Assembly (NCBI GenBank): GCA_003255025.1
Contig: QANY01013732.1
Location: 80,639 to 144,638 of the forward strand
Source of the DNA: Datisca glomerata
Taxonomy: Eukaryota > Streptophyta > Magnoliopsida > Cucurbitales > Datiscaceae
Direction: 5' to 3'
Length of the DNA stretch: 64,000 nucleotides
Positions 35,401 through 47,520 of the stretch are shown here, in pieces. Position numbers and translations under genes: made by a program. Each line of letters begins with the position of its first letter. Position 1 is the first letter of the stretch. The notes under the pieces are model-generated. The model was not told where the DNA came from and ran no database searches. It saw only the letters and a program-made list of their open reading frames with translations.

Positions 35401-36924
35401 AAGCGATGTAAATAAATGCTTAATCGTTTAGGAAACTATGATGTATGATGCAACTACTTAAACATTTAAAAATCCATTAAAAAATATTTCCTCCATGATG
35501 TTACGAAAAAAAAATGATAGCTTGTCTCATTGAGGGATGAATTCCAAACTATCTCCTAACGCATCAAAATTCTTCTTGTTTGGTTAACGCTCAAATTTCT
35601 CCACATCTAACTTAACCATCACCAATGGTTTTGGTCAATGTGATTCAGTCTAATGTTTAAGCAACACATCGCCTCTTAAAAGTTGTTATGGACTAACAGT
35701 CCGTCTATGGAACGACCCTGCCCCACCACTTCCTTTAAAAGTATTAGTTTCTCAAGCAACTCGGTGACTCAAGGCGACATGACTCCAAAGTTTCTCCCAT
35801 TGAAGAGAGGACCGCTATGGGCAGTTCTAAACCATTTCTTGTGGCACGGTCAAGTTCACGTTGGAGACTTTGGGAACGTTTCAACATAAACGACCCTCCC
35901 ACTTAGTTTTTGAACATTTTTGGATTTTTGATTGTTTTTCAAAACATAACTTTTATTAATGTGAAAAACATGATGAAGTTTATAAATCCTTTATTTAATT
36001 TTAAATCCCAATTTAAAATTATAACCATTATCAATTTCATATTGTAATTAAATTATAACCATTATAAATTAATCAACAATGATGCATTTACGTGCTACAT
36101 GGTAATTGGACATATCCCTAGTTTGATATGGCATGTTATATGATGATGCACGATTAAAATTAAGTCATACATTTAAAATTAACCTTCCGATTGGCTCATT
36201 TTTAATTACAATCCGAAAAAATAATAAATTAATTAATTTATAAACTAATCTTCATGGCATCTGTAATTTCTTCATTCTTCTTCATGTTGTCCCACTACTT
36301 TATAACTCTTTACAAAATTCCATTCTCATTTTAAAATTTAAATTTAAAACTTAAAATTCAAAATATAAATTTCAAATTTTAAAAAATTCAAAATTCAAAA
36401 TTGGATTAAAATCCTTTAATTAACGAAAATTATTTTCCTAATTAAATAATCTCATTGATTATCCCATTTTTCTTTTCTTTTTTATAAAATAAAAAGATAA
36501 CATTGATAATTATCTTTTGCATTCAAAATTTAAAAGATAAAATAGATAATTATATTTGAATTCAAAATTCAAAAAATATAAAAATAAAATATATGATTAT
36601 TATTTGAATTTTTAATTATCTTATATTCGTTTCAAATTTAAAATTAAAAATTAAAAATTTTAAAAGATAAAAAAGTAGGATAAGGGTTATCGCCAACATC
36701 ACATGATTTTCTATACCCTAATTGTTATCGCCTAGGTTATACAAACCCTAGTAACCATGCAAGGCACGACAGCGGACAACGGTAGTGATGGCGTCGGAAC
36801 AGAATCGTCGACTGCCGGAACAAAAACTTCGATGTCAACAGTGATTCTTGCATGACAGTGATTCCACTATGAACATTGATGCTGGCATTAATAGTGATTC
36901 TAGCATGAACAATATTTATTTTTA
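35401..36924. other. Non-coding interior of the nested Copia, AT-rich
   Basis: No frame is recognised. At 36330-36660 the sequence is made of AAATTCAAAATT-like words. A less AT-rich stretch at 36740-36900 repeats ACAGTGATTC/ATAGTGATTC three times. It may be the untranslated leader of the Copia. Confidence 0.4.
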
Positions 36925-37745
36925 TTAGTCATCCTTGTTGAGCCTAAATAACCATTTTTGTCACCCATGACAATTTCTTAACCATAAAAAGTTTTCCATA
37001 GTACCCATTTTTACTCATAATTTTTAAATGTTCTAGGAAAATACTAGGAGCTATGACAACCAGGATGGATTGGATGGGTTTGATTGATTTATTTAAAAAA
37101 ATTATGAATAAGTTTGATTTCGTGGCCTCTTAGACTTGAGTAACTAAGCTCGAAGGGCTGTCTTAATACCTAATATGCTAAGACCCCTTGGTTTGCGAGC
37201 TATTAGCTGAAAGCTCATTAAGGAAAAGAGAAACTTAAGGAAATCAAATTCAAAAAAAAAGAAGAAGAATGGTTGGGTATGGTTGATAATTCAAGATGTA
37301 TAAAGTGACAAGTTTGCGAGTGTGACAAGAGAAGTTGGGTTAAGCTTGTTGCTTCCCATAATGTATGTTTGACTATGTGTACAAATTGAGCCGAAATAAT
37401 ATTATTTATCATGTCGTACACCCTAACCATACATTACAAGCCTAGGAAAGTCATATTGATCTTAAGTCTTGTGGTATATCTACATTAGTGGAGAGTAACA
37501 TGAAAAATGTTGGGATCAGTAGGTTTTAAAATTAACTAAAAAAGTTTCAGAATCTGAATTACGCACTTAAACTCCAAGAACGATTTCTAAATTTCTCCCA
37601 CCAACAACCACGCGTTAATTTAAGAATTATGTCTCACGAGAATTTTATGTAGCAATTTGAGTGTGTGCTTTCAAAACGATTGAAGGAAAAAATTGAATAT
37701 TTTTCCTTCAATGCTCTCTACATCGGCGGCAATCCCTAGGGAGGA
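36925..37745. repeat. Composite duplicated segment, copy 2
   Basis: Direct repeat of 32830-33895, with about 200 bases missing at 37545. It joins Athila-like sequence to Copia LTR sequence just as copy 1 does. Confidence 0.75.
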
Positions 37746-39158
37746 AAAAATTGATATGAGATCTATATCTCTATTTCTCTCTGCAATCAAATTGATATTA
37801 GATATTTATTAAATTAAATTTTGAAATTCACAAATATACTCATATATTTTAAATTTCTAAAAATTCACCCCCATATATTCAAATTGCTGAAAATCAATAT
37901 ATCTCAATAGTGTTAGAGTTGTATTAAAATTTATCAATCCAATTTATAGATTTAATTGATCAATTTAAACTAACTAATTAATTTATTTTAATTTACTAAT
38001 TAATTTCAATACAAATAATCACATTTAACTAACTAACTGACATCACATCACATATTGGTGTAGAAAATATGCCTTGGCACCAATACACATTTTGATCCAA
38101 TTTACTTCGTTTCTCTATTCATGTTCTTATGAACTATTTCTGAGACCAGATAGACCTACATGAATAAAACTAATGATTCAAATGTCCAGTGATTTTATCT
38201 CCATAAATTCTCGACCTATTTAATCCTGACATCGTACGACTTCACTATAAGTTCGATGTCGAATCAACTCTCGATTCATACGCGGTACTTTTCTGTTGGT
38301 CAAAATAAACCCTTGTTATTTTCGCGGTCCACAAAATACTTTAACATAATATCCATCGTGAATATCAGTAACAAGAGCGGAATGTAAGATTTCCATTTTA
38401 CCCCATTTGTTATTATTTCCTTATCTCGTTTATTTACTGTGAATAAGAAAGACATAATAGTGAATTGTCTCGTACAATTCAGAAGTTTTAATCAATGATT
38501 CAATTCCTTGAATACCTGGTCAGGTTAATTTATTCACACACCCATGAATAATAGTGAATTGTCTCTTACAATTTATAAGTCTTAATCAATGACTCAATTA
38601 ATTGAATACCTGATGAGGTTAATTTATTCACACACCCATGAATAAAGTGTAAGGTGATATTGTTTTTTCCGCAATCCAACCACGAATTTTCATATCTGTG
38701 AATCACAAAACTTCAACTTAATTGAATTACAATCCCAACAGCCGAAGTATTGCTCGCCAATTCGAACTCACTCATTTGACATATCAAATATTACAACTAA
38801 TTAAGTCAAGCTACGTATCCACCTCATGATTAAGGTAATTACAAAAATCCTTTACGGTGTAACAATTACTTTGTAAATGATTTTGGGCTCTAAACTAATT
38901 TGTTACTAGTTTATTCAATATGTCCATAATATGTCTTGGTTAATCGTTTGAGTCTCCGAAGAGTTCGTTTGGAGACACCTCTATCTTCACTCTTCGTTAT
39001 TTCATGAAAGTTTCAGGACTTGAGTAGTTTATAAACACACTTTAACTTAAAATAAAAGTTTCAATTTATTCATAAAAATTCAATAATACTAATGTTTGAA
39101 AAATCACTAAATACAAATAAATAGTTATTACACACTACTTTATGGACATATTCTAACA
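37546..39158 (-). repeat. LTR of the nested Copia element
   Basis: On the minus strand it starts TGTTAGAATATGTCCATAAA at 39158 and runs for about 1.6 kb. Most of it (37915-39158) matches 50790-52068 elsewhere in this window, which begins TGTTGAAATTATATCTATAA in the same orientation. A tandem pair of about 90 bp lies at 38440-38650. Confidence 0.65.
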
Positions 39159-39503
39159 AAAAATTGCCCTATGGTGTTCTAATCTAGTAATAGATTAATA
39201 GATCCGATTTTATAAGATTTGGTTGCATAAACCTATTTAAGACTAAGAAGCTAGACGACACACACCCACTCGGCATTTTTCAATGTGTAATGTAAGTTAG
39301 TATTTATGTTGAAATTCTACATCATCACACTTATGATGTTTTTTTTGTGTTATTTCTTTTTTGAAATCTCTGAGGCATGTTTAGTTAGTCAAAATATTTC
39401 GTCATTTGTTCCGTAATTTTTCAGAATTAGTGTTTATTGTTTTCTTGTTTTTTTATGTTGTGTTTTGCTCGAGTACTAGCAAAAAATTAAGTTTGAGGGT
39501 ATT

Positions 39504-40817
39504 TGATAAGTGCATTTCAAACTCATATTTTAGACAATTTTAACTTTAATTTTATTGGTTCCTTGAATTTTATTATTTGTTTTATGTTTGTTTTACTTTT
39601 ATTTTATAGATAAGATATTCTAGTGCATTTGGATTGATTTAGAAAGATTTGGAAGATAAAAATATGGATAAATAGAAAATAGAGCGGACTTGGATAGAAG
39701 GGCAAGCGTCGCCGCATTGGCTTCCCAACACCGCGACGTTGGCAGGCAGTAGACCATCGCTAGCTTCCCTGCGCCATGACTCTAGACGATAAAATGATTG
39801 TACAGTAAGTCAATCAAGAGTTCTAGAACGCCAACACCGTGAAGCTAGCTTTCAGCGCCATGGTACTGGTGCGATAATGATTTTGTTATTTTTGATTTTT
39901 AATCCAATTTTATCCTTATCAAACACTAGTGTATAAATAGAATATTGGAGGGTTTTTAGAGGACTTTTTTGGACGTGCGTGGTAGAGGACAAAGCTCTTG
40001 GAAAGGAGAACAAGAAGATCGAACCCAGAAACGGATCTCAACTTCAAATTATTCCTCAAAATCTAGTTTTTCTTCTCTCTTTTCTCTATGTTCATGAGTA
40101 TTAGTAGGATGTTTTCTTATTTTAGTATGTTCTAAATTTTTTTATCTAGGACTACGACGTAGCCAAACCATGGTTGTTCATACATTTTGAATTTCAATTC
40201 AATCGATGTTTATTCAATAGTATTGAGTGTTATAATCCGTTCTTAATGTTTGTGATCGTTTGGCCAACTATTGCATGATTTTGGATTTAATTCTGAGACT
40301 TAGAAGTGATGATTAAATTTACTCTTTTGTTTATAACACCATTAGAATTTCATAAGTTAGAGATAATTATAGATCTAGTTTAGCAATTGTAATTTCTTAT
40401 GCTTAATGAGTTTCAATTTATTTAATTTTGACAAAGATGTGAGATTAGTATTTTTGATTCATTGTTATCGATGCTTGAGAAAGATTGATAATTATATTAG
40501 AGAAATTTACTGTCAATAATTTGATAAATATTGATTGATTGAGTTTTAGAATTTAGAGTATCTTTGGTTTGGTGAAATTGAAAATCCTAGAGCTTTTAAC
40601 TAATCATATTTGAATTATTTCTCTTTATCAAGTATTAATCTTTTTAGTTCAAATTTTTATTCAAAAATCCAAATTTCTTGCCATTCTCATTAAGAATTAA
40701 GGTATAGTTAATTTTAATATTTTAATATCAATCAATCTTGTGTACGATACTCTCTTTTCATAGATTTTTTATTACTTGACGACGATAGTGTACGATACTC
40801 TCTTTTCATAGATTTTT
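39504..40817 (+). repeat. 3' LTR of the Athila-type element
   Basis: It starts TGATAAGTGCATTT directly after the purine tract and matches 28382-29600. Near its end GTGTACGATACTCTCTTTTC occurs twice, 49 bases apart (about 40741 and 40790). The exact end is uncertain. Confidence 0.8.
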
Positions 40818-41075
40818 TATGAATTATCCGCTCCCAAGAACTTACGCTCTTATTTTCCTTCGAGAATAGGAATTATGAATTGCCCGCTCCCAAGGACTTG
40901 CGCCCTTATTTCCTTATGAGAGTAAGACTTATGAATTACCCGCTCTCAAGGACGTCCCTCCTTATTTCCTACTGAGAGTAAGATTTATGAATTGCCCGCT
41001 CCCAAGAAGTTACGCCCTTATTTTCTTATGAGAGTTGGACTCATCAATTGCCCGCTCCCTAAGACTTGCACCTTC
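40818..41075 (+). repeat. Tandem repeat of about 56 bp (right part)
   Basis: Five units start at about 40818, 40873, 40929, 40985 and 41041, each with TTATGAATTGCCCGCTCCCA or close to it. The core is shared with the 84-bp units at 28071-28381. Confidence 0.85.
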
Positions 41076-41169
41076 ATTTCCGTTGTTGTTAGTTGTAGAA
41101 GAGAGAGAGAGTTGACACTAAGTATTTGTCTTACAAGTTTGGGTCAACTTTACTTTTGAGTAGTCTGAA

Positions 41170-41880
41170 GGTTTCATGCCATAACTTTTGATCGGGAGCA
41201 CTAAATTCAGTTCTGCAAAAAAATTTCAAATAATAGACATCCATATCTTTCTAAAGATATATAATTCTTCATGTAATACTGACTAAACCAATAAATTTTA
41301 AACATTCAATGTGAAATATGTGAACAGTCTTACTTTCCTGAACAACATGTATAAAATTTATCGTAACTTCTGATGAAAAGCTCCAAATTGATTTCCGTAA
41401 AATTTTTCATGAAGTTGGCTTTATTTATAATGATATAAGATTTTTCAAGTAATTTGCTTCCACTTACTGCAGCTTAATTTCCGAATTTGACTGTTCTACA
41501 TAATCTTCTTTTATGAATAGTTTTCATGAAAATTATCATAACTTCTGATCGGGAGCTCCAAATTGAGTTCTGTAAAATTCTTCAACAAGTAGACATCCAC
41601 ATCTTTATAATGATATATTATTTGTCATGTAATACTGTCTAAATTGATACAGTTTAAAAATTAAATTTGAAAGATCTGAATAGCTTTACTTTCCTGAACA
41701 GTATGTACTAAAATCACCATAACTTTTGATCGTGAGCTTTAAATCGATTTCCACCAAATTCTCCAAGAAGTATATTTCTGTATCTTTTGAATAGTGTATG
41801 ATTTGCAGCATAATCAGCCTCCTTTTGATTTGGTGTTCCATTTTGTGAGCAACTTCAGATCGATACATAGAGGAATTACT
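41170..41880 (+). repeat. Tandem repeat of about 180 bp
   Basis: Four units begin at about 41180, 41362, 41537 and 41718 with CATAACTTTTGATCGGGAGC or a close variant, and share later blocks such as TTACTTTCCTGAACA. Arrays of this kind are known in untranslated parts of plant LTR elements. Confidence 0.85.
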
Positions 41881-42049
41881 ATGCATGTCGTCGTTTATAT
41901 TTCATCGTTTGTTCATATATCTTTTTCCTGCACATTTGCATGTAGTAAATGAAAGAGTAAATCATCAAAAATACATCGATAAAATGTTTTTATGTTTCCG
42001 TTCACCGACCGTGAAAGAATTTTTCTTCTTGTTTTAGCTTGAGATTTGA

Positions 42050-42380
42050 ATTGAATCCAAAATTTGATTTAATTTAAATTTAAAATTTAAAATAATCTTA
42101 TCATAGCAAGTTTCAGATAAGATGTTTCAAAATTTAAAATATGATTTAAATTCGAATTAGAAATCAAATTCAATATAATCTTATCAAAATAAGTTTCAGA
42201 TAAGATATTTTATCGTTTCAAATTTAAGACATGATTTATAATTGTAAAATTAGAATTCAAATTCAAGATAATTTTATCTGAAAGAAGTTTCAGAAAAGTT
42301 GTTTTAAAATTTAAAATACGACAATCTTATCATAACAAGTTTTAGATAAGATATTTTATTATTCAAAATTCAAAACTCTA
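42050..42380 (+). repeat. Degenerate AT-rich tandem repeat
   Basis: About four units share ATCTTATCATAGCAAGTTTC and AGATAAGATATTTTA-like words with spacing of 60-90 bases. Confidence 0.7.
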
Positions 42381-42605
42381 TTCATCATACATAAATTTGA
42401 TTTAACAAATTCTTTCTATGACTTTATCAGATCTATTCATTTTTTTCTATTTTAGCAAATAATAATGATGTAAATGGAATAGGCCAATCGAATATGCAAT
42501 GAACGAGTTTACCGTTCTTTATTTTTGTTTATGTTCCGTACTCGTTGCCATTTCCGTTTCTACTTCTAACTCATTTCCTTTTCTTGTTCTATACCCATTG
42601 TCATT

Positions 42606-42680
42606 TCCGTTTCTGCTTCCACTTTCGTTTCTGCTTCCACTTTTGTTTCTGCTTCCACTTTCGTTTCTACTTCTAGTTAT
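42606..42680 (+). repeat. 18-bp minisatellite next to the right LTR
   Basis: CGTTTCTGCTTCCACTTT repeats about four times with single changes. An open frame on the minus strand (42519-42734) reads it as Ser-Gly-Ser-Arg-Asn repeats, but this follows simply from the repeat, so I do not call a gene. Confidence 0.85.
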
Positions 42681-42693
42681 GTTGTTGGGTGGG

Positions 42694-43199
42694 TGTTGGA
42701 TTTGGTTTTGAGCATTTAGGAAGGGATTTCTCAAGTTTTTCTCTCACTCTCAATGAGATCACCAAAATATAAATGATTTTTTCTGTATGGGGAACCCTTT
42801 ACAAATGAATAATGAAGACAATTATTTAGAGAGAGAATGAGAGAATAAAGACACAATAGTTTACGTGAAAACCGCTTAATGGAAAGAAAAATCACGGGAA
42901 GACTTTTGGTGTTCTATTGTATTTCGTATCACACCTCATTGTATCATGTTGTGTATGTATCTCGTGTAGGTATGAATCCTTTTATGTTGTTACATATGAC
43001 TCTAAGCTATTTAAATAATAATAAATCTCCCTATCTCATAGCAAGTTTAGAGGAATTGATAGACATCCCTGAAGAATATTCTCTCTAATGTTCCCCTTCA
43101 TAACCACCTAATTGATCATACGATTCTTGTTATGTCTTCTCTTTGATTGAATCTTTGATCTACATCCTGCCACGTGTAAGGTGAGATTTTGACTATTCA
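42694..43199 (+). repeat. Right LTR of the composite element
   Basis: 506 bp starting TGTTGGATT and ending ACTATTCA, preceded by the G-rich GTTGGGTGGG. It matches 26163-26633. Confidence 0.7.
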
Positions 43200-43329
43200 G
43201 TAATATAAATGACAATGTGAATTACAAGATAAGGAGCAATTAAAAAATGGTCTCTAAGCTAAGATTCAGAACAAGGGACAATGTAAATTCAGAACAGAGG
43301 AAAAATAAATTCATGAAGTTTTTAGCGAG

Positions 43330-44140
43330 CTAAAATTGAAGGATCGATATGACCAACCAAGAGGGGTGTGAATTGGGTGATTGTATACAAATAAAGGATA
43401 TCACGCAATTAAAAACAATTATAAAATTTACTTAAATAAATATTAACTAGCAAACCACGTATATTGACTAAGTGTAATAAATGGAAAAAGTAAATAGCAA
43501 GTCAATATAAAAGTGCGAGAAATGAAAGTATGCCAAAAATAAAGAGAGTAGAGAAAGAGATACGACACACAATATTTTTACGTGGTTCGAGAAAACTTAT
43601 CTCTACGTACACACTTCAAGGATCTCCCTTGAAGATTTCTTCCTCACGGTCTTCTTACGGGTGAAGACCAAACCTTTTACAATATCTTATTTGTTTGTGG
43701 TACCAATCGAATCTTGATAATCAGCACTTCGAGATCTTCAGATCTCTTACAAAAATTCATAGTATTTCTCTCACGATTTCTTTTCTTCTCTCATAGATAA
43801 TTTTCTCACTCAATAAGATATAATAACTCTAAGCTCAAGAATATAGAAAAAGGATGTGAGAAATAATAGAGAGGCAGGCGTTGAAGTGTGTGAGAAAATG
43901 TGAAAATGGATGCCTCTATTTATAGGGGAAGGAAGGTGTCTTAGGACCGGTCTGATTAAACATATTAATAATATCTTAATGATTTTCTATGATCAAAATT
44001 TATTTTAGAATAATAGGTACAACAATATCGCCTTTATATAATTAACAAACCATTAAGTAACATAAAAAATCAAGTGTAATAAAGCATGTAAGCAGTTAAA
44101 CAAAGTTGTATCAACTGAAACATATGTCATACAACTTTCT
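43330..44140 (-). repeat. 3' LTR of the Sirevirus-like Copia
   Basis: Starts at TGTATGACATATG (minus strand) after the purine tract, and runs to the TTGGTTGGTCATATCGATCC region. A partner LTR was not found. Boundaries are approximate. Confidence 0.55.
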
Positions 44141-44678
44141 CCCCCTTTGTCATAATTAAAAAAAATAAAACATAAATATGAACAAGGCAAATAAATAAGG
44201 ATATGCATGAAGAAAAGATGAAAATCTATGCATCACTCGAAGAAAAAGGTGGAGAGCTCTACAAGGCACTCATGATAGACATGTAGTAAGCATTCTGTTC
44301 TTGATGAATTTCCTCCTTAAACTTGTTAGCTGAGTAGAGAGATCATGATGTTCCCTGCGCGTGTCATTTAGAAATTGAGTACGCTGATTTAGAAGTTAAG
44401 TATGCTAAATTGTAAGAGCATCGACCTCCTGATGTGGTTGCTTAAGCATAGACATGTCAGCTCTTGATGTGTGGGATGATTCTCCTAGATGGGTAATGGG
44501 AGGGTTCGATGACTGGAGCTGGTCAGTGGGAGGATCTTCTTCAAACAACCCATCCAAAGTAAACTCAGTACAAGGAACAATAGTGATAGGATGATCATTT
44601 CTTGATTAGCAACTTGATTTGTCTTTACCCATATTCCGTTTATCTTCTCCATATGAATCTGTCATAATAAATTTTTCG

Positions 44679-45420
44679 TTACGATATCATTTTTTCCAGC
44701 TTAATAAACTCCTCTTCTCTTAGATCAATTCTAAAATGCTCAAATATTTTTGTGAGCCACATTCCATAAGGAAGAGAGCGTTGGAAGTTATGAACAACAT
44801 TTTCCATATATCTCATCATCATATAACAAATATTGACATTTTCTCCTTTTAAAATCTTAGATAGAAGAAAAACGTCAAAACAGTTAACCACATCCTTATG
44901 ACCATCTCGAGGGAGAAAAGTGTAGGTAATAATGTGATGAACAATTTTAGCTTCAATGGAGAGGTGACTAATCAGGGGATGATAAATATTTTGAAGGTGG
45001 GGTTTATCACATACTAGTCGAACAACATCTAACGGATAAAAATTTTCAATCCGAGGCCAACTAGAAGTATGATAAAATGCTAATCCAGAACAAAGTATTC
45101 CAGAAAATTGACTTAATTTAGCATCATCCAAAGAAATTGATGTATCGACAACATAGCTCTTAACATTGTAGGGATCATGCTCAACCATCAAATTTGTATA
45201 AAATAATAGGACTAATCTAGGATATATCTTAACATTGAGATTCAAAATATTTTTCCAACCAATTCTAGCAAGTAAGTCATGTGTTTGGAGTCTCTCAAGA
45301 TCAGAATACTTTATCAGACGTTTGCATAAATTTTTTCACGAGGTATATTGATTAAATCAAGCTTCACAATCTTCATCATAAAATAGAAAACGTTCATACT
45401 TTTTCTCATTGTTGATTGAA
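44679..45420 (-). pseudogene. Plant transposon protein domain downstream of pol
   Basis: The open piece 44679-45245 (188 residues) includes PRLVLLFYTNLMVEHDPYNV, LSQFSGILCSGLAFY and PYGMWLTKIFEHFRIDL. Upstream of its first Met, the same frame carries HDLLARIGWKNILNLNVKIY. This matches my memory of the 'putative plant transposon protein' domain found in many plant LTR elements, sometimes in the env-like position between pol and the 3' LTR. Its function is unknown. It has no clear membrane segment. A stop and a frameshift lie further upstream, so it is probably not an intact gene. Confidence 0.6.
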
Positions 45421-46339
45421 GAACGATTTCACTTTCCGTTAGGTCCCATAGTCTTCATGGAGAAGGAATAACAGGAAGTGACCAATGTTGCCGCCGTTTT
45501 GAGGGAGAGAACTAAACCGGAAGGGAGAGAGGCAATGGACTAGCGGAAGGGACTTGCTACCGGTTTGAGCCAAATGATGGTTCTCCGGTATGACACGGGC
45601 TGAGAAGAAACAAGGGGGAAGGGAATAGTGTGCAACCACTTGTTCTCAAGTAGGAATCGGGTCTGGTGGGATATGTCTAGTGCGAAGCTGGGTAGAGAGA
45701 AGTTTGCTGCCGGTGGGACTTTGGAGGTTTCGGTTTGAGATTTAGAGTTTAAAAATTAAATAGGGCACGATCTTCAGACTGATTTGTACAGTATTAGATA
45801 CTTTGACCAGATTGAAGACCTAATTTCCATAATTCTAAACTTTCCCAAACTTTTTCGCTCTTTGCACTTTCACGCTAAGTCATAAAATAATTTTTCTATT
45901 TTCCAACTTTACTCTCATGTATATTTTTTGCCTATGAAATTTTCCACCTCAACCAAATTCATTGATGTACAAATGCCTATAGTTTGATATTCATTTGTAA
46001 ATTATACATTAAATTGTATAAGTGCAAATAAATGTAAATAAAACTATTCAAAGTTTAAAATTCCTAATGAGAATCTATTTTTACAAAAACTTTCAACCCT
46101 TAATGATTTTGTAACAATATCAGCAAGTTGATTTAATGTGCCGACAAACACAAGTGATATATCTCATTTTTACACATGATCACGAATAAAATGATGTCTA
46201 AAGTCAATATGTTTTGTGCATGAGCGTAAAATAGAGGTTTTAGCAACATTAATGACGCTAGTGTTATCACAACGATAGAAATATTTTTAAAATCTGAGCC
46301 AAAATTACTTAAATTTTATTTCATCCATAAGATTTGAGC

Positions 46340-47520
46340 ACAACAGCTGCTAGCCAAAATATATTCAGCTTCTGAAGTCGACAAGGCTACCGAATTTTAC
46401 TTCTTGCTAAACAAAGAGATATGTGAGTATCCTAAGAATTGACACGTGCCACTTGTACTCTTTATGTCGGTTAAGCTTCTAGTAAAATCGAAATCAGAGT
46501 AACCAACTAGCTCAAAATATTCACATTTTGGATACCAAAGACCAAATTTGGTAGTCCCATGCATATATTTAAAAATTCTTTTAATGACATGCATATGTGA
46601 CTCTTTAGGACAAGTTTGAAAATGTGCACATAAATAATCATTAAATATAATATCAGGTCTACTTGTAGTTAAATAAAGTAAGGAGCTAGTCATACCTCGA
46701 TATATTGAATGTCAATGTTTTTACCTTTCTTGTCCTTATTGAACTTTGTCGTAGTGCTCGTGGGCGTATCGTTTGACTTTACATTCTCCATTCCAAATAT
46801 CTTATGTAAGTCCTTGGTGTACTTCTCATGACTTGTAAAGATACCATCATTCATTTGCTTTATTTGAAGTCCGAGAAAGAATTTCAGTTCTCTCATCATA
46901 CTCATCTCAAAGTTCTTTGCTCATTGTGTATCAAAATTCTTGCATAGATGATCGTTAGTAGAACAAAAAATAATATCATCTACATAAATATGAACAATCA
47001 AGAGATCTTTTCCTTTTAATTTTATGAAAGAGTGTTGTCTACTTTACCGATGCTAAAATCATCATCAATAAAAAATTTGCTTAGCGTTTCATACCAAGCT
47101 CTAGGAGCTTGCTTTAAGCCATAGAGAATCTTTTTAAGTTTATACGTGTAATTTAAAAAATTTAAGCTTTGGAAACCAGGAAGTTGATTCTACAAAAACT
47201 TCATCTATGATGTATCCATTTAAAAAGGCACTCTTGGCATCCATTTAATACAAAAACAAATTTAAAAATACGCAAAGGCTAAGAGTATTTGAATTGATTC
47301 TAGTCTAGCAATAGGAGCAAAAAGTTTCATTGAAGTCTATCCCTTCTTGTTGATTATATCCTTGAACTACTAGTCCAGCTTTATTCCTAGTTACTATTCC
47401 ATTCTCGTCTAGTTTATTTCTAAATACCCATTTCATACCTATTATAGTTTTATTTATTGGTCTAGGAACGAATTCACATAACTCATTTCTTTCAGATTGA
47501 TTTAGTTCCTCTTGCATGAC
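46340..47520 (-). pseudogene. Copia reverse transcriptase and start of RNase H (broken)
   Basis: Piece 47305-47517 has KTIIGMKWVFRNKLDENGIV and VVQGYNQQEGIDFNETF, the first RT blocks. Around 46970-47000 the YVDDIIF-type catalytic sequence can be read with changes. Piece 46690-46905 has MMRELKFFLGLQIKQ, and 46397-46693 has LYLTTSRPDIIFNDYLCA and FARS-like DFDFTRSLTDIKSTSGTCQF, which begins RNase H. The order is correct but the pieces lie in different frames with stops. Confidence 0.85.

Larger units (their letters stand above)
28382..40817 (+). mobile_element. Athila-type Gypsy element, pol largely deleted, with nested Copia
   Basis: Two LTRs of about 1.3 kb (28382 to about 29650 and 39504 to about 40817) begin TGATGAGTGCATTT and TGATAAGTGCATTT. 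Between them come gag (29811-30520), protease (31308-31800) and only the very start of reverse transcriptase (to 32113), then the non-coding 3' part with the sequence GGGAGGCAACCCGAT (about 32171). A purine tract GTTTGAGGGTAT precedes the right LTR. Most of RT, RNase H and integrase is missing. A broken Copia lies inside the 3' part. Confidence 0.8.
26163..43199 (+). mobile_element. Non-coding, tandem-repeat-rich LTR element carrying nested insertions
   Basis: Two related direct repeats, about 26163-26633 and 42694-43199, bound this region. The right one begins TGTTGGATT after the G-rich GTTGGGTGGG and ends TTGACTATTCA, as an LTR should; the left one ends TTGACTGTTCA and lacks its start. If the nested Athila (28382 to about 40817) is removed, roughly 4.6 kb remain, with no retrotransposon protein but at least five tandem arrays. 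It looks like a non-autonomous LTR element. No primer-binding site is obvious after the left repeat. Confidence 0.55.

Noticed and set aside
40818..41075. CRISPR-like array of five units
   Set aside because: The repeats are imperfect throughout and the units adjoin without unique spacers; the setting is a plant retroelement.
42519..42734. Minus-strand frame with Ser-Gly-Ser-Arg-Asn repeats
   Set aside because: It is a direct product of the 18-bp minisatellite and lies inside the composite LTR element.
43582..43590. GTGGTTCGA as a possible tRNA T-loop
   Set aside because: No cloverleaf stems or anticodon arm can be formed around it; it is part of an LTR.
44679..45245. Independent host gene
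   Set aside because: Its position between Copia pol and the 3' LTR and its domain type point to the transposon.
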